This document shows positions 39,164 to 47,975 of a stretch of DNA of 64,000 nucleotides, in pieces. The position numbers and the translations under genes are program-made. The DNA lies in NCBI GenBank assembly GCA_002083365.1, contig LVWS01000015.1:1-64000 (forward strand). The letters are read 5' to 3'. The notes under the pieces are model-generated. The model made no database searches. It saw only the letters and a program-made list of their open reading frames with translations, and was not told the DNA's origin. The stretch's first letter is position 1; the number at the start of each line of letters is the position of its first letter. This DNA comes from Nitrospira sp. SG-bin1 (GTDB taxonomy: Bacteria; Nitrospirota; Nitrospiria; Nitrospirales; Nitrospiraceae).

Positions 39164-40696
39164 TCAAGGTTTACCTGCAACGGTCAGACCAAGCGTTCCA
39201 TCACTCATCGTGCGGATGTGCAGTGCTTTGGTATCGGCGAACACGCCGATGCCCTGGACCGACTCCACGGTGCCGTGCATCGAGACGGATGGACTGAGTG
39301 CTCGATTCAGTGTGGTGGCCAGAAGGCCTCGCACCCGGTCGGTTGCTGCAGTCACTCCGAGAATGGATTCGCTGGCGATCAGATCTCGAAATGTCGAGAG
39401 GTCAAGCCAATCGACCGTTTTCTGTAGGAGCGCTTCCGTCGCGAAGTCATAGCGGAGGCCGCCGAACGAAACCGTCTGTGTGAGTGAGTTCATTTCGGGT
39501 TTTCCGACAAAATACACGTGGCCGATCGCGTCTCCGGAGAAATCAATTCGCATCACCACTTGGTTGCCGCCATTGCCAAAGATCGCGGCATTTGTAATGA
39601 GAAGGAAATACCCTTTCTTAGCGACGGTTTTCCCCGTGAGCCGGTTCGCAAGGGTCTTGGACAGCGAGGCATAGTCCATCGGGATGTCCGTGACGACGTG
39701 GAATTTAGTAGGGGTTAATCGGTTTGCAAGTGTTGTGGGGAGTGTGCCATAGAGCCGAGCATCGGCGGCACCGTGGAATCCCGTAGAAGTTGGTGGAGTG
39801 TCGAGTGGAGGAAGGGCCGCAACTGCAGCGGGTGGTTCCTGCCCGAAGACGATAATCGGTTTCGCGGTGACCTGGATGGTGTCTTCGACAATGGGGCCGA
39901 CCCCTGAGAAGCCACTATGTCGAACTTTGTCGGTATTGAACTGGAGCCAGGCATCCGGTTCTAACGGGATAGGGCTGCGCAGTGTATTCCAGGCATCTTC
40001 CACATGAGCTTTGACCGTCAGCGCGTTGATGCGATCGACAGCGCGGCCAAGTCCTGCTCGAGCGATGTCTGCGAGCCGATGTGTGAGTTCCTGGGTCACG
40101 TCGGTATCGGCGATGGTGATTTTGCAGGGATCAATAGTGTTCACCGCCACGCTGGCGACTGATGCGGTCAGACCATAAGTCGGAGTCAGCTCAGTCGCGA
40201 TATTCCCATGCAGCGTGGCCCTTCGTGGCCATTCATTGCCGTCGCCGCAGTGAAGCGAATGGGCTCCGATTTTATATCGAAGGCCGGTGACGACAAATAG
40301 TTGAGAGCCGGGAAGTTCCACTCCTTTCCACCAGTCACGAAGCATGACGCCCGAATTTGTGTCGTTGACTCGGTGAACGCCGGTCGGTGCCATGGTAAAA
40401 TCATCTCGCTCTGCATAGTATTTGTATTCGGCGCCTTTGGGATGTTTGATGAAGCTCCCCCAATGATCGAATTTCTTCGGCACCTCATCGTTGGCGGCAG
40501 TAAGAAACGGTGACAGATCGACATAGACGGGAACGCTGATACTGGATTCCGGGGCCGGAGAGAGTGGGTTCGGTGTCGCCGGTAGCAGCAAAGGCGTTGG
40601 TGGATGAACGACAGGGTTACTGAGTGCGATGCAGCTCGTCAAAGACAGCAATAAGGAAAAGGCTACGAGAGGATTGCTTGCCGATTTGGGAACCAT
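39164..40696 (-). CDS. DUF4403-family exported protein
   Basis: A 510-residue protein from the Met near 40696 (MVPKSASNPLVAFSLLLSLT), with a lipobox-like LTSC about residue 20. The mature part alternates beta-rich segments; ISVPVYVDLSPFLTAANDEV and LRYKIGAHSLHCGDGNEW fit the DUF4403 family of tubular lipid-binding-like (TULIP-type) envelope proteins. Internal repetition is visible: FHGAADARLYGTLPTTLANR is followed by a second TLANRLTGKTVAKKGYF. Role unknown; lipid binding at the envelope is plausible given FadL next door. Confidence 0.7.
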   Translation of the reverse strand: MVPKSASNPLVAFSLLLSLTSCIALSNPVVHPPTPLLLPATPNPLSPAPESSISVPVYVDLSPFLTAANDEVPKKFDHWGSFIKHPKGAEYKYYAERDDFTMAPTGVHRVNDTNSGVMLRDWWKGVELPGSQLFVVTGLRYKIGAHSLHCGDGNEWPRRATLHGNIATELTPTYGLTASVASVAVNTIDPCKITIADTDVTQELTHRLADIARAGLGRAVDRINALTVKAHVEDAWNTLRSPIPLEPDAWLQFNTDKVRHSGFSGVGPIVEDTIQVTAKPIIVFGQEPPAAVAALPPLDTPPTSTGFHGAADARLYGTLPTTLANRLTPTKFHVVTDIPMDYASLSKTLANRLTGKTVAKKGYFLLITNAAIFGNGGNQVVMRIDFSGDAIGHVYFVGKPEMNSLTQTVSFGGLRYDFATEALLQKTVDWLDLSTFRDLIASESILGVTAATDRVRGLLATTLNRALSPSVSMHGTVESVQGIGVFADTKALHIRTMSDGTLGLTVAGKP

Positions 40697-40902
40697 CTGC
40701 TTTACCCCTTCGATAATCAGTGATCGTGAGATGTCTGGCCTCAAACAGTCTCAAATTGTGGAACGTGAGACTAGTGGTGAAGAAACGAAGCTAGGATACC
40801 AGAAACACATGACTGTTTGTGAGGTCAAAATGAGAGGAAAGCCGACGCCGACTTTATGGCAAGTTCAGGATGGGCAAAAGTACTTCGCAACCCTTCTTAC
40901 AC

Positions 40903-41243
40903 CTAATTAAATCCATCCAGTCAGCCTGTTGCGGCAGAAGAAACATTCTTCACGGAATGGAAACTCCTTTTGGAATAAACACTTCGTCGCCCAGCTTCGC
41001 GATGAGCTCTTCTCCGCCGTGCGTAAGCCTGCCATCCATAACCGTCACCAGTTCGTTCGCGACATGGACGAAGTCATTCCACTCCCGTCCTAGCGGATCG
41101 GTGAACAGATCACAGGAATAGCCTCGCCGGATCCAGTCTTGAGCCACCTGGTCACGATCGAAGGGTACAGGGAATCTCTGGCGGGTGAGATGCGACATGT
41201 GAATTCTGATTTCTAATTTCGGGAGAGCCACGGTTCTTTTCAT
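40903..41243 (-). pseudogene. Frameshifted cupin-domain protein
   Basis: The intact frame (97 codons, stop at 40950) has a cupin core: SCDLFTDPLGREWNDFVHVA, LVTVMDGRLTHG, then GDEVFIPKGVS. After the last phrase the expected cupin end (HSVKNVSSAATG, then LDGFN) continues in another frame, interrupted by a TGA in place of Trp, to TAG 40903. So one frame change and one nonsense change broke a cupin of about 110 residues. The remnant lacks the final strand and probably does not fold. A start at 41198 (MSHLTRQRFPVPF) is also possible. Confidence 0.55.
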
Positions 41244-41487
41244 ATGAGCTTGAGTCCAAGAGGAATAGTTCAGCCATTTGCCCTCAACCTAACTTATTCT
41301 CTCATCTGTTCGTTGGCCATCCAGTTGGAATAACGACCAGATACACTGTGGGGTCACTGTGAAAGTATATGGTCTTACCTCTACCCTGAACGACTAAGGA
41401 AATTGTGCGCGCCAGTGATAGGTGTGTCAAGGAACGTGATCGCTTCGTGGAAGCTGATGAGGTGGGACAAGCGACACACGGGAGCCA

Positions 41488-42426
41488 TCAGTGATGATGC
41501 GCGAAGGAGGGTGCTTCGTGGTGCTGCTCCGTCAGTTTCCGAAGGTCGCAGTGGATATCGTCGGGATCGCAGCACTCGGTTTCGAGCTGGATGGTCATGT
41601 GTTTGATGCCGAAGTCGGTTGTGATTCGGTTTTGGATCAACTGCAGGAGTTCCAGCGGAGGGCGATGGCGTTCGATCATGACATGGCTCGTCAGCATGAC
41701 GAGGCGGGGTTCCACGGCCCAGATGTGCAGATCATGTACGTTCTTGACGCCGGGAATGGCCTCCATGGTAGCGGCTACTTGAGACGCGCTAATGCCTGGC
41801 GGGGTTGACTCCAACAGAACATCCATCGATTCTTTAAAGATCGGCCAGGCTCCTCGGAGAATGACTCCGACGATCAGTAAGCTTACGAGCGGATCCAGGA
41901 CGGTCCATCCCGTCAGGAGAATGGCCCCACCGCTGACGATGACGCCGAGCGACACCCACGCGTCTCCCAACATGTGCCAGAACGCACTGCGAATATTCAG
42001 ATCGTCTTTTGCGCCGTGCTGAAGCAAGAGGGCGATCCCGAGATTGGCCAGGAAACTGATGGCGGCGATCGCCATCACCCATCCACCATCGACGGGGACC
42101 GGTTGTAGTAGTCGCTTCAAACTGACGACAGCGATGCCAAGGGCGGTTAACAGAAGAATGAAACTGTTCAGAAACGCGGCGATGATGCCGGCGCGGTGAT
42201 AACCGAACGTCCGGCTTTCCGAAGCGGGGCGGGCGGTAAGGAGATGAGCATAGAGGGCCAGGAAGAGGGAACCCTGATCCACGAGGTTGTGGCCTGCGTC
42301 GCTCATCAGTCCGATGCTGTTGAGCAGCCAACCGCCGACAAACTCAGCCGCGATGATCACGGCGTTGAGCGCCAGCGCCAGGCGAAGTCGGGATCGGAGA
42401 TGGGTATATGACGCCAGGGCCGTCAT
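41488..42426 (-). CDS. Cation diffusion facilitator (CzcD/ZitB-like)
   Basis: A 312-residue proton-coupled metal exporter with six membrane segments. Transport-site motifs are SDAGHNLVDQGSL (HxxxD, TM2) and HMLGDAWVSLGVI (HxxxD, TM5). A C-terminal cytoplasmic domain carries VHDLHIWAVEP, CDPDDIHCD and a His-rich end (HHEAPSFAHHH), likely metal binding. Zn, Co or Cd are likely substrates. Start at the Met 42426 is preferred. Shares its strand with the following envelope and metG genes. Confidence 0.92.
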   Translation of the reverse strand: MTALASYTHLRSRLRLALALNAVIIAAEFVGGWLLNSIGLMSDAGHNLVDQGSLFLALYAHLLTARPASESRTFGYHRAGIIAAFLNSFILLLTALGIAVVSLKRLLQPVPVDGGWVMAIAAISFLANLGIALLLQHGAKDDLNIRSAFWHMLGDAWVSLGVIVSGGAILLTGWTVLDPLVSLLIVGVILRGAWPIFKESMDVLLESTPPGISASQVAATMEAIPGVKNVHDLHIWAVEPRLVMLTSHVMIERHRPPLELLQLIQNRITTDFGIKHMTIQLETECCDPDDIHCDLRKLTEQHHEAPSFAHHH

Positions 42427-42497
42427 GCATGACAGTTTCGCACGGGGGACGTCACGCGGCAAGTCTTGCCGGACGTTTGTCTTGATGAACTGTGCAG

Positions 42498-43352
42498 CTA
42501 TCGACCCGATTTGGGCGGCGCGCGCTCGCGTAACACTGGATAGTTGGCTTCATCCATTCCAGAGTTGCCGGTCGACAGGTCCGTCGCAATGACGCGGAGC
42601 GTGATGCCGTCGGGAACGTCCTTCGATGGCGGCACAAAGAACGGGGCTTCGAAGGTGCGGCTCCCTTCATCATAAAACATTTGCAGCCGTTCGACGACGC
42701 GGTCGCCGATCAACACTTCTCCGTAAATACGGATCTTCCGCGAATCCCAATCTCCATGGGGGCGGACCAATGAACCGGACAATGTCCTTACGGAAGCGCG
42801 GAGGGTGACATCGTCTCTGGCGATCAAGGCATCACGGGGCTTCGGGCGTTCGATTTGCACCAGATAGCCGTAGAGATGCAGGACGATGCCGTCGTTGGTC
42901 AGATCGTGTCCCGGGATCAACAACAAGGTTTGACGTGTTCTCTGTAATGCACGGGGATGAGCAAGCGGCCCTTCGGCGGAGATTTCCACCAACGTCGGTC
43001 TCTGCAGTGACAAGGTTATGGTGAACACGGCGGAGGGGCGAGAGCTGTAGATCGGTTCCTCCATCGTGTGCGGTGTGCGCATGATTTGGTTCTGATCGCC
43101 GGATTCTCCCTGCTGGAGACCGGTCGCCAGAATCTGCCCGCTTGCGACGTCGGTGATCGTCACGCGCGCGCCACCGACTTCGCGGCCCAACACCATGGCT
43201 CCATGCGCGACGACCCGCACGAGCACCGTCGTCGGCCGGGGCCCGTTGAGGGGTGACGTAGGAAGTGTCTGGCCTTGGGCCGGAGTTGTTATGCAAGGGA
43301 GCAAGCTGAGCGATAAAATCAGGCCAAGCGGGACAAGGAAAGCCAGCGTCAT
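42498..43352 (-). CDS. Exported beta-rich hypothetical protein
   Basis: A 284-residue protein with a signal peptide (MTLAFLVPLGLILSLSLLPC, cleaved near AQG). The mature part reads as two beta-sandwich segments: TTVLVRVVAHGAMVLGREVG with ARVTITDVASGQILATG, then TLVEISAEGPLAHPRALQRT. This resembles carboxypeptidase-regulatory or invasin-like folds carrying adornments, with no catalytic motif. Its ATG overlaps the metG stop by 4 bases, so it is co-translated with metG; no functional link is evident. Confidence 0.6.
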   Translation of the reverse strand: MTLAFLVPLGLILSLSLLPCITTPAQGQTLPTSPLNGPRPTTVLVRVVAHGAMVLGREVGGARVTITDVASGQILATGLQQGESGDQNQIMRTPHTMEEPIYSSRPSAVFTITLSLQRPTLVEISAEGPLAHPRALQRTRQTLLLIPGHDLTNDGIVLHLYGYLVQIERPKPRDALIARDDVTLRASVRTLSGSLVRPHGDWDSRKIRIYGEVLIGDRVVERLQMFYDEGSRTFEAPFFVPPSKDVPDGITLRVIATDLSTGNSGMDEANYPVLRERAPPKSGR

Positions 43353-45313
43353 TTCACCTTGGTGCCGGGATCTACTTCTTCCAAAATGGTGAGCAGTCCG
43401 CGCACCTCGGCGTCACCCGCCGCCAGCACCATGCCTTGCGATTCAACCCCCATGAGCTTGGCCGGCTTGAGATTGGTCACGATCACGATGGTTTTGCCGA
43501 TCAAGGTGTCCGGCTCGTACTTCTTGCCGATGCCCGCCACGATCTGACGCTGTTCCGTGCCGAGGGAGACTTGCAACTTGATCAACTTCTCCGATTTTGG
43601 CACGCGCTCGGCGGACAGAATCTTTGCCGTCTTGAGCTGAACCTTCATGAACTCGTCGATGCTGATTTGCGGTGCCGCCGGAGGTTCCGGAGCGGCCGGA
43701 GGAGTCGGCGTGGCAGCGGTTGGTTGTGGAGAAACAGATGATTCGGTCACTGGTCGTACTCCTGGTTTTGATTCGATGCGTGGGAACAGAGGATTTCCTA
43801 TTTTTACTGTTCTTCCAGAAACTCGGTCATCCCAAATTGACTTTTCATCCAGAGGAATCGACCAATCTGGTGATATGCCCAGTTGCTTCTGGATTTCGGT
43901 GGCAGCCTTTGGCATATAGGGATACAGATAAATCGAGAGAGCGTATATAGATCTGGCCAATGTGTTAAGGACATTGGAGAGCCGCACTTTGCAATCATCT
44001 CTTCTGACCAGTTGCCATGGTTGGGACTTGTCAATGAGGAGATCACATAGCTGAATAATCCACCATAGCCCTGCTAAATCGTCATTAAAACGCAAGTGCT
44101 GATGCATGATTTTTTGGGCTCTGCCTTCGATTTCTACTTTAATTAAGTGCTCAGTCTCTTCATATGATATTTCACCACGTTCTGGAATCTTTCCTTCTGT
44201 GAATTTATTGACCATTGTGATGGTACGGCTCACAAGATTTCCGATGCCGTTTGCTAGGTCACTGTTCACGCGGGTAATCATGGCGGCTCGGGAAAAGTCT
44301 CCATCTTGCCCGAATGGCACTTCGCGCAATAAGAAATAGCGAAACGCGTCGGCACCGAATTCATCGATCATTTTGTTGGGATCGACGACGTTGCCGCGGC
44401 TTTTTGACATCTTCTCGCCCTCCACGGTCCACCAGCCGTGGGCAAAGATTGTTTCCGGCAATGGGAGACCCAATGCCATCAGCATCGTGGACCAGTAGAC
44501 GGCATGCGTCGTCAGGATATCTTTGCCGACGAGATGCACGTTCGCGGGCCAGAATCGGTTGCCTCTTGGGTTGCCTCGAGGGAGATATTCCAAGGCGGAG
44601 ATGTAATTCACCAACGCATCGAACCAGACATAGGTCACGTAATCTTTATCGAAAGGGAGTTCGATGCCCCACGAGAGTCGGGATATCGGCCTGGAGATCG
44701 AGAGGTCGCCCAGTTTCTGGTTTTGGAGAAAACCGAGGACTTCGTTGCGCCGCGACTCAGGGCGAATAAAGTTCGGATGTGCCTTGATGTGCTCGATCAA
44801 GCGGTCCTGATACTGCCCCATCTTGAAGAAGTAATTATGCTCGCTGAGCTTCTCGACAGGACGCTTACAGTCCGGGCAGAGTCCGGACTCGACGTCTTTC
44901 TCGGTCCAGAAGCGTTCATCGAACGTACAGTACCAGCCTGTGTACGAATCCTTGTAGATCAGCTTCTTGTCGTAGAGCTGTTGCAAGCACCGCTGAACCA
45001 CTGATTGGTGTTCATCGTCAGTGGTTCTGATAAAGGCGTCGTTCGAGATATTCAGTCGTTGCCAGAGCTTTTCAAACTGTGGGGCCAGCTTGTCGCAGTG
45101 GACTTGGGGATCGATACCGGCTTTGGCAGCCGCCTGTTGCACTTTCTGACCATGTTCGTCGAGGCCGGTGAGAAACAACACGTCGCGTCCGCGCAGCCGC
45201 CAGTAGCGCGAAAGGACGTCCGCCGCGACGGTCGTATAGGCATGGCCGATATGCGGAACGTCGTTGACGTAATAAATGGGAGTGGTGATGTAGAACGTCG
45301 TCTCGTCAGCCAT
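43349..45313 (-). CDS. metG: Methionyl-tRNA synthetase
   Basis: A 654-residue class I synthetase charging Met-tRNA. PHIGH (20-24) is the HIGH signature; SGLCPDCKRPVEK is a zinc knuckle; KMSKSRGN is the second signature. The C-terminal 110 residues (MKVQLKTAKILSAE, later SQGMVLAAGD) form the EMAPII/Trbp111-type tRNA-binding and dimerisation domain, joined by a Pro/Ala-rich linker. Part of the coding DNA (about 43790-44300) is only 35-45% GC against about 58% on both sides. The gene lies downstream of holB and tmk on one strand. Confidence 0.97.
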   Translation of the reverse strand: MADETTFYITTPIYYVNDVPHIGHAYTTVAADVLSRYWRLRGRDVLFLTGLDEHGQKVQQAAAKAGIDPQVHCDKLAPQFEKLWQRLNISNDAFIRTTDDEHQSVVQRCLQQLYDKKLIYKDSYTGWYCTFDERFWTEKDVESGLCPDCKRPVEKLSEHNYFFKMGQYQDRLIEHIKAHPNFIRPESRRNEVLGFLQNQKLGDLSISRPISRLSWGIELPFDKDYVTYVWFDALVNYISALEYLPRGNPRGNRFWPANVHLVGKDILTTHAVYWSTMLMALGLPLPETIFAHGWWTVEGEKMSKSRGNVVDPNKMIDEFGADAFRYFLLREVPFGQDGDFSRAAMITRVNSDLANGIGNLVSRTITMVNKFTEGKIPERGEISYEETEHLIKVEIEGRAQKIMHQHLRFNDDLAGLWWIIQLCDLLIDKSQPWQLVRRDDCKVRLSNVLNTLARSIYALSIYLYPYMPKAATEIQKQLGISPDWSIPLDEKSIWDDRVSGRTVKIGNPLFPRIESKPGVRPVTESSVSPQPTAATPTPPAAPEPPAAPQISIDEFMKVQLKTAKILSAERVPKSEKLIKLQVSLGTEQRQIVAGIGKKYEPDTLIGKTIVIVTNLKPAKLMGVESQGMVLAAGDAEVRGLLTILEEVDPGTKVK

Positions 45314-45349
45314 CGCAAGGGCAAGATATCAGGTCGGCGGCGTGTTTGG

Positions 45350-46378
45350 CTAGGTTGCGGCTTCGGGTGAGACAAGCCCGAGTGCTTCTCTCAAGTGAAG
45401 GAACGTCGTTTCCAGCGCCATCTGCACGTTCAAGTGCCGCGTCGCTTGCTGTTCGGTTCGTTCGATGTCGTTCAACAGGATGAGGAGCCTGTCGATGTCC
45501 GCTCGTTGGGCGTATCGTTGCAGGTCGGGAAGTTGGTCGAGATGAAGGATTTGATCCCGATCTCCCTCCACCATGACGATGATGAGATCACGGATCCATC
45601 GCGCAAGCCACGCGAGCGTTTCTTCGCCGCGGTCGGTCTTGGCCAAGCTTTCCGCTGCCAAGAGCATGGTCGTAATCGACGTCAAGCCTTCCGGCCTCAC
45701 CAACGCCAGGCATTCGTGTTGTCGTGCGCGAACATCCGCCACGTTCATCGTGAGCGATTCCCCGATACGGCTATCGGCGAAGACAGTCAGAAAACGGGCA
45801 TCGGCCGGAGGCAGCTCCCGCTTGAGTATCACGGCCGCTTCAACTTGCGTGCGGGCTGGCGTCGTGAAACGGAGTGCTTGGCAACGTGATCGAATCGTGA
45901 TCGGCAATGCGTGTGGCCGGCTGGTGACAAGGACAAAGAGACTATGACCCGGAGGTTCTTCCAAGGTCTTGAGCAGCGCGTTGGCTGCCCCGATCGTCAG
46001 GCGATCCGCGTCGTCAATCAGGCAAATCTTCCGCTCCCCGACGAGCGGCCGATAGACGAACTGCTGTTCGATTTCCCTCACCTGCTCGATCTTGATTTGC
46101 GGCGTGGCGGCTTTGGAATCAGGTTCGATGACGAAATAGTCCGGGTGCGTCCGAGCGGCGATCTGGAGGCAGGATCGGCAACAACCACAACTATCCTGAG
46201 CTTCTGTCTGCGAGGGTCTCTCGCAACTGAGGGCCTGAGCCAGTCTCACGGCGGTCATCAACTTTCCGATCCTGGCTTCGCCGTAGAACAGATAGGCATG
46301 GGCCAGACGTCCATGGCACAAGGCGGCTTGCAGGATGGAGATGGGTTGCGCATGGCCTGTGATATCGGCAAAAGGCAT
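45350..46378 (-). CDS. holB: DNA polymerase III delta' subunit
   Basis: A 342-residue clamp-loader subunit. The N-terminal AAA+ domain has LFYGEARIGKLM, a degenerate P-loop as expected for delta', a zinc module (CERPSQTEAQDSCGCCRSC) and the SRC arginine finger in ITIRSRCQALRF. LIDDADRLT is the Walker B region. The tmk stop is 2 bases upstream of its ATG, the common tmk-holB order. Confidence 0.93.
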   Translation of the reverse strand: MPFADITGHAQPISILQAALCHGRLAHAYLFYGEARIGKLMTAVRLAQALSCERPSQTEAQDSCGCCRSCLQIAARTHPDYFVIEPDSKAATPQIKIEQVREIEQQFVYRPLVGERKICLIDDADRLTIGAANALLKTLEEPPGHSLFVLVTSRPHALPITIRSRCQALRFTTPARTQVEAAVILKRELPPADARFLTVFADSRIGESLTMNVADVRARQHECLALVRPEGLTSITTMLLAAESLAKTDRGEETLAWLARWIRDLIIVMVEGDRDQILHLDQLPDLQRYAQRADIDRLLILLNDIERTEQQATRHLNVQMALETTFLHLREALGLVSPEAAT

Positions 46379-46380
46379 GG

Positions 46381-47067
46381 CTATCGACCTGTCGAGGTCC
46401 GTGAGCGATAGGTCGTGAGCCAGTTCAAGACCAGCTTTTCGACCGTTTGTGTGACAGACTCCAGGGATTGTGCCGCGTCGATCACTCTGATGCGGCGAGG
46501 CTCTCGTCGTGCCAAGATCTGAAATCCCGTCCGGACTTTCCGGTGGAACTGTTCGGCTTCTCGATCGAGCCGATTCTGGGCGGCGGCGCCGCTACGGCGC
46601 CTCCGGAGTCCAACAGCGACAGGAACGTCGAAGAGCAAGGTGAGCTGAGGAGACAACTTCCCGGTCGCCCAGTCGTTCATCGTGTGCAACACCCGCAGAT
46701 CCAATCCTCTCCCATACCCTTGATAGGCCATCGTCGAATCTGAGAACCGATCACAGACGACCGTCTTGCCTTGTGCGAGCGCAGGCTCGATGACATGATC
46801 CACATGCTGGCGTCGTGATGCAAAAATGAGGTAGGCTTCCGTTTCCGGGGCGAGAGTTTCCGCCGATGGGTCGAGCAGGATACTCCGTAACCGTTCAGCG
46901 AGCAATGTGCCTCCCGGTTCTCTGGTATGCAACACCTCCAAGCCCTGCGCGGTCAACCATTCACACAGCTGGCGCGCGTGCGTCGTTTTCCCGCTTCCTT
47001 CACCGCCTTCCAGCGTGATGAAGATGCCCGTCGATCGTCTGGCTGGTCTGCCCCTTGAGGATTTCAT
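46381..47067 (-). CDS. tmk: Thymidylate kinase
   Basis: A 228-residue dTMP kinase. P-loop ITLEGGEGSGKTTHARQL (about 17-34), DR-type motif LHTREPGGTLLAERLR and DRFSDSTMAYQGYGRGL (substrate binding), and a LID region (RRRRSGAAAQNRLDRE) of Gram-negative type. A short basic N-terminal extension (MKSSRGRPARRS) is unusual; a later start is possible. First gene of tmk-holB-metG. Confidence 0.95.
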   Translation of the reverse strand: MKSSRGRPARRSTGIFITLEGGEGSGKTTHARQLCEWLTAQGLEVLHTREPGGTLLAERLRSILLDPSAETLAPETEAYLIFASRRQHVDHVIEPALAQGKTVVCDRFSDSTMAYQGYGRGLDLRVLHTMNDWATGKLSPQLTLLFDVPVAVGLRRRRSGAAAQNRLDREAEQFHRKVRTGFQILARREPRRIRVIDAAQSLESVTQTVEKLVLNWLTTYRSRTSTGR

Positions 47068-47257
47068 TTCAATCGGAATTCGGAGGCAGATCCTATGTCA
47101 GGTCGCGGTGAATAGCAAGACCAGTACCTTACGGGAATTTCGTCCGACTTCAGTCCATAAGTCATTGAAATTTACAAGAAAACGCTTGCGGGGTCAGTCC
47201 GGAACTCTGTAAGATGAACCCACTCAATGTTCTCCTGTTCAATGGGTGTCGGTGATC

Positions 47258-47926
47258 ATGGTCAAGACCGCGTTAAGACGGTATTTTCTGACAGGACTTC
47301 TGCTCGTCACTCCTATCTGGGGCACTATTCTTATTCTCAAGACCCTCTTTGTCGCGGTCGACGGCATCTTAGGCGACGCCGTAGCAGAGTTAGTACCGGA
47401 TCACTATATCCCTGGGCTAGGGATCGTCACGCTGGTCCTCCTCATCTTTTTCGTGGGGTTGTTCGCAGCGAACTTCATCGGGCGCCAGATTGTGGGGCAT
47501 TGGGAAGATTGGCTTAACCGGCTGCCACTGGTCCGGGGGATTTATTCCACCTTGAAGTCCATGATGGATATTCTGTCTTTTTCGGAGCGCGGCTCGTATC
47601 GACGCGTCGTCTTGATCCAATTCCCGAAGAACGGCCATTATTGTTTCGCTTTCGTGACCGGCATGACGAAGGCGGAGACCAGCGCATTGGGTCAAGAGAC
47701 GCTGATTCATGTCTATGTGCCCACCTCGCCCAATCCGACATCGGGCTATTTTCTGCTCGTGCCGGAACGGGAAGTGACCGCTGTCGATATCAGCATTGAG
47801 GAAGCGATGAAACTCATTGTGTCAGGCGGTCTCTATACGCCGTCTGGTGCCGTGGCTTCGGCCCTGAGCGGAGAGGCGAAATGGAGCCAGGTCAAACAGC
47901 CGGATGCCGGCGTGCCGATCGGATAA
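47258..47926 (+). CDS. DUF502-family membrane protein
   Basis: A 222-residue protein with two N-terminal membrane helices (YFLTGLLLVTPIWGTILILK and IVTLVLLIFFVGLFAAN), then a soluble domain with ERGSYRRVVLIQFPKNGHYC and FAFVTGMT, the DUF502 signature. Family members are inner-membrane proteins of unknown function. Starts considered: 47246 (GTG) and 47258 (ATG, preferred). Overlaps slightly with the upstream reach of the glmU frame, so the genes are adjacent in one unit. Confidence 0.85.
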   Translation: MVKTALRRYFLTGLLLVTPIWGTILILKTLFVAVDGILGDAVAELVPDHYIPGLGIVTLVLLIFFVGLFAANFIGRQIVGHWEDWLNRLPLVRGIYSTLKSMMDILSFSERGSYRRVVLIQFPKNGHYCFAFVTGMTKAETSALGQETLIHVYVPTSPNPTSGYFLLVPEREVTAVDISIEEAMKLIVSGGLYTPSGAVASALSGEAKWSQVKQPDAGVPIG

Positions 47927-47975
47927 ACACCATGTCCGATACTCAATGGCGATCCTCTCATGGTGGGAGATCTCG

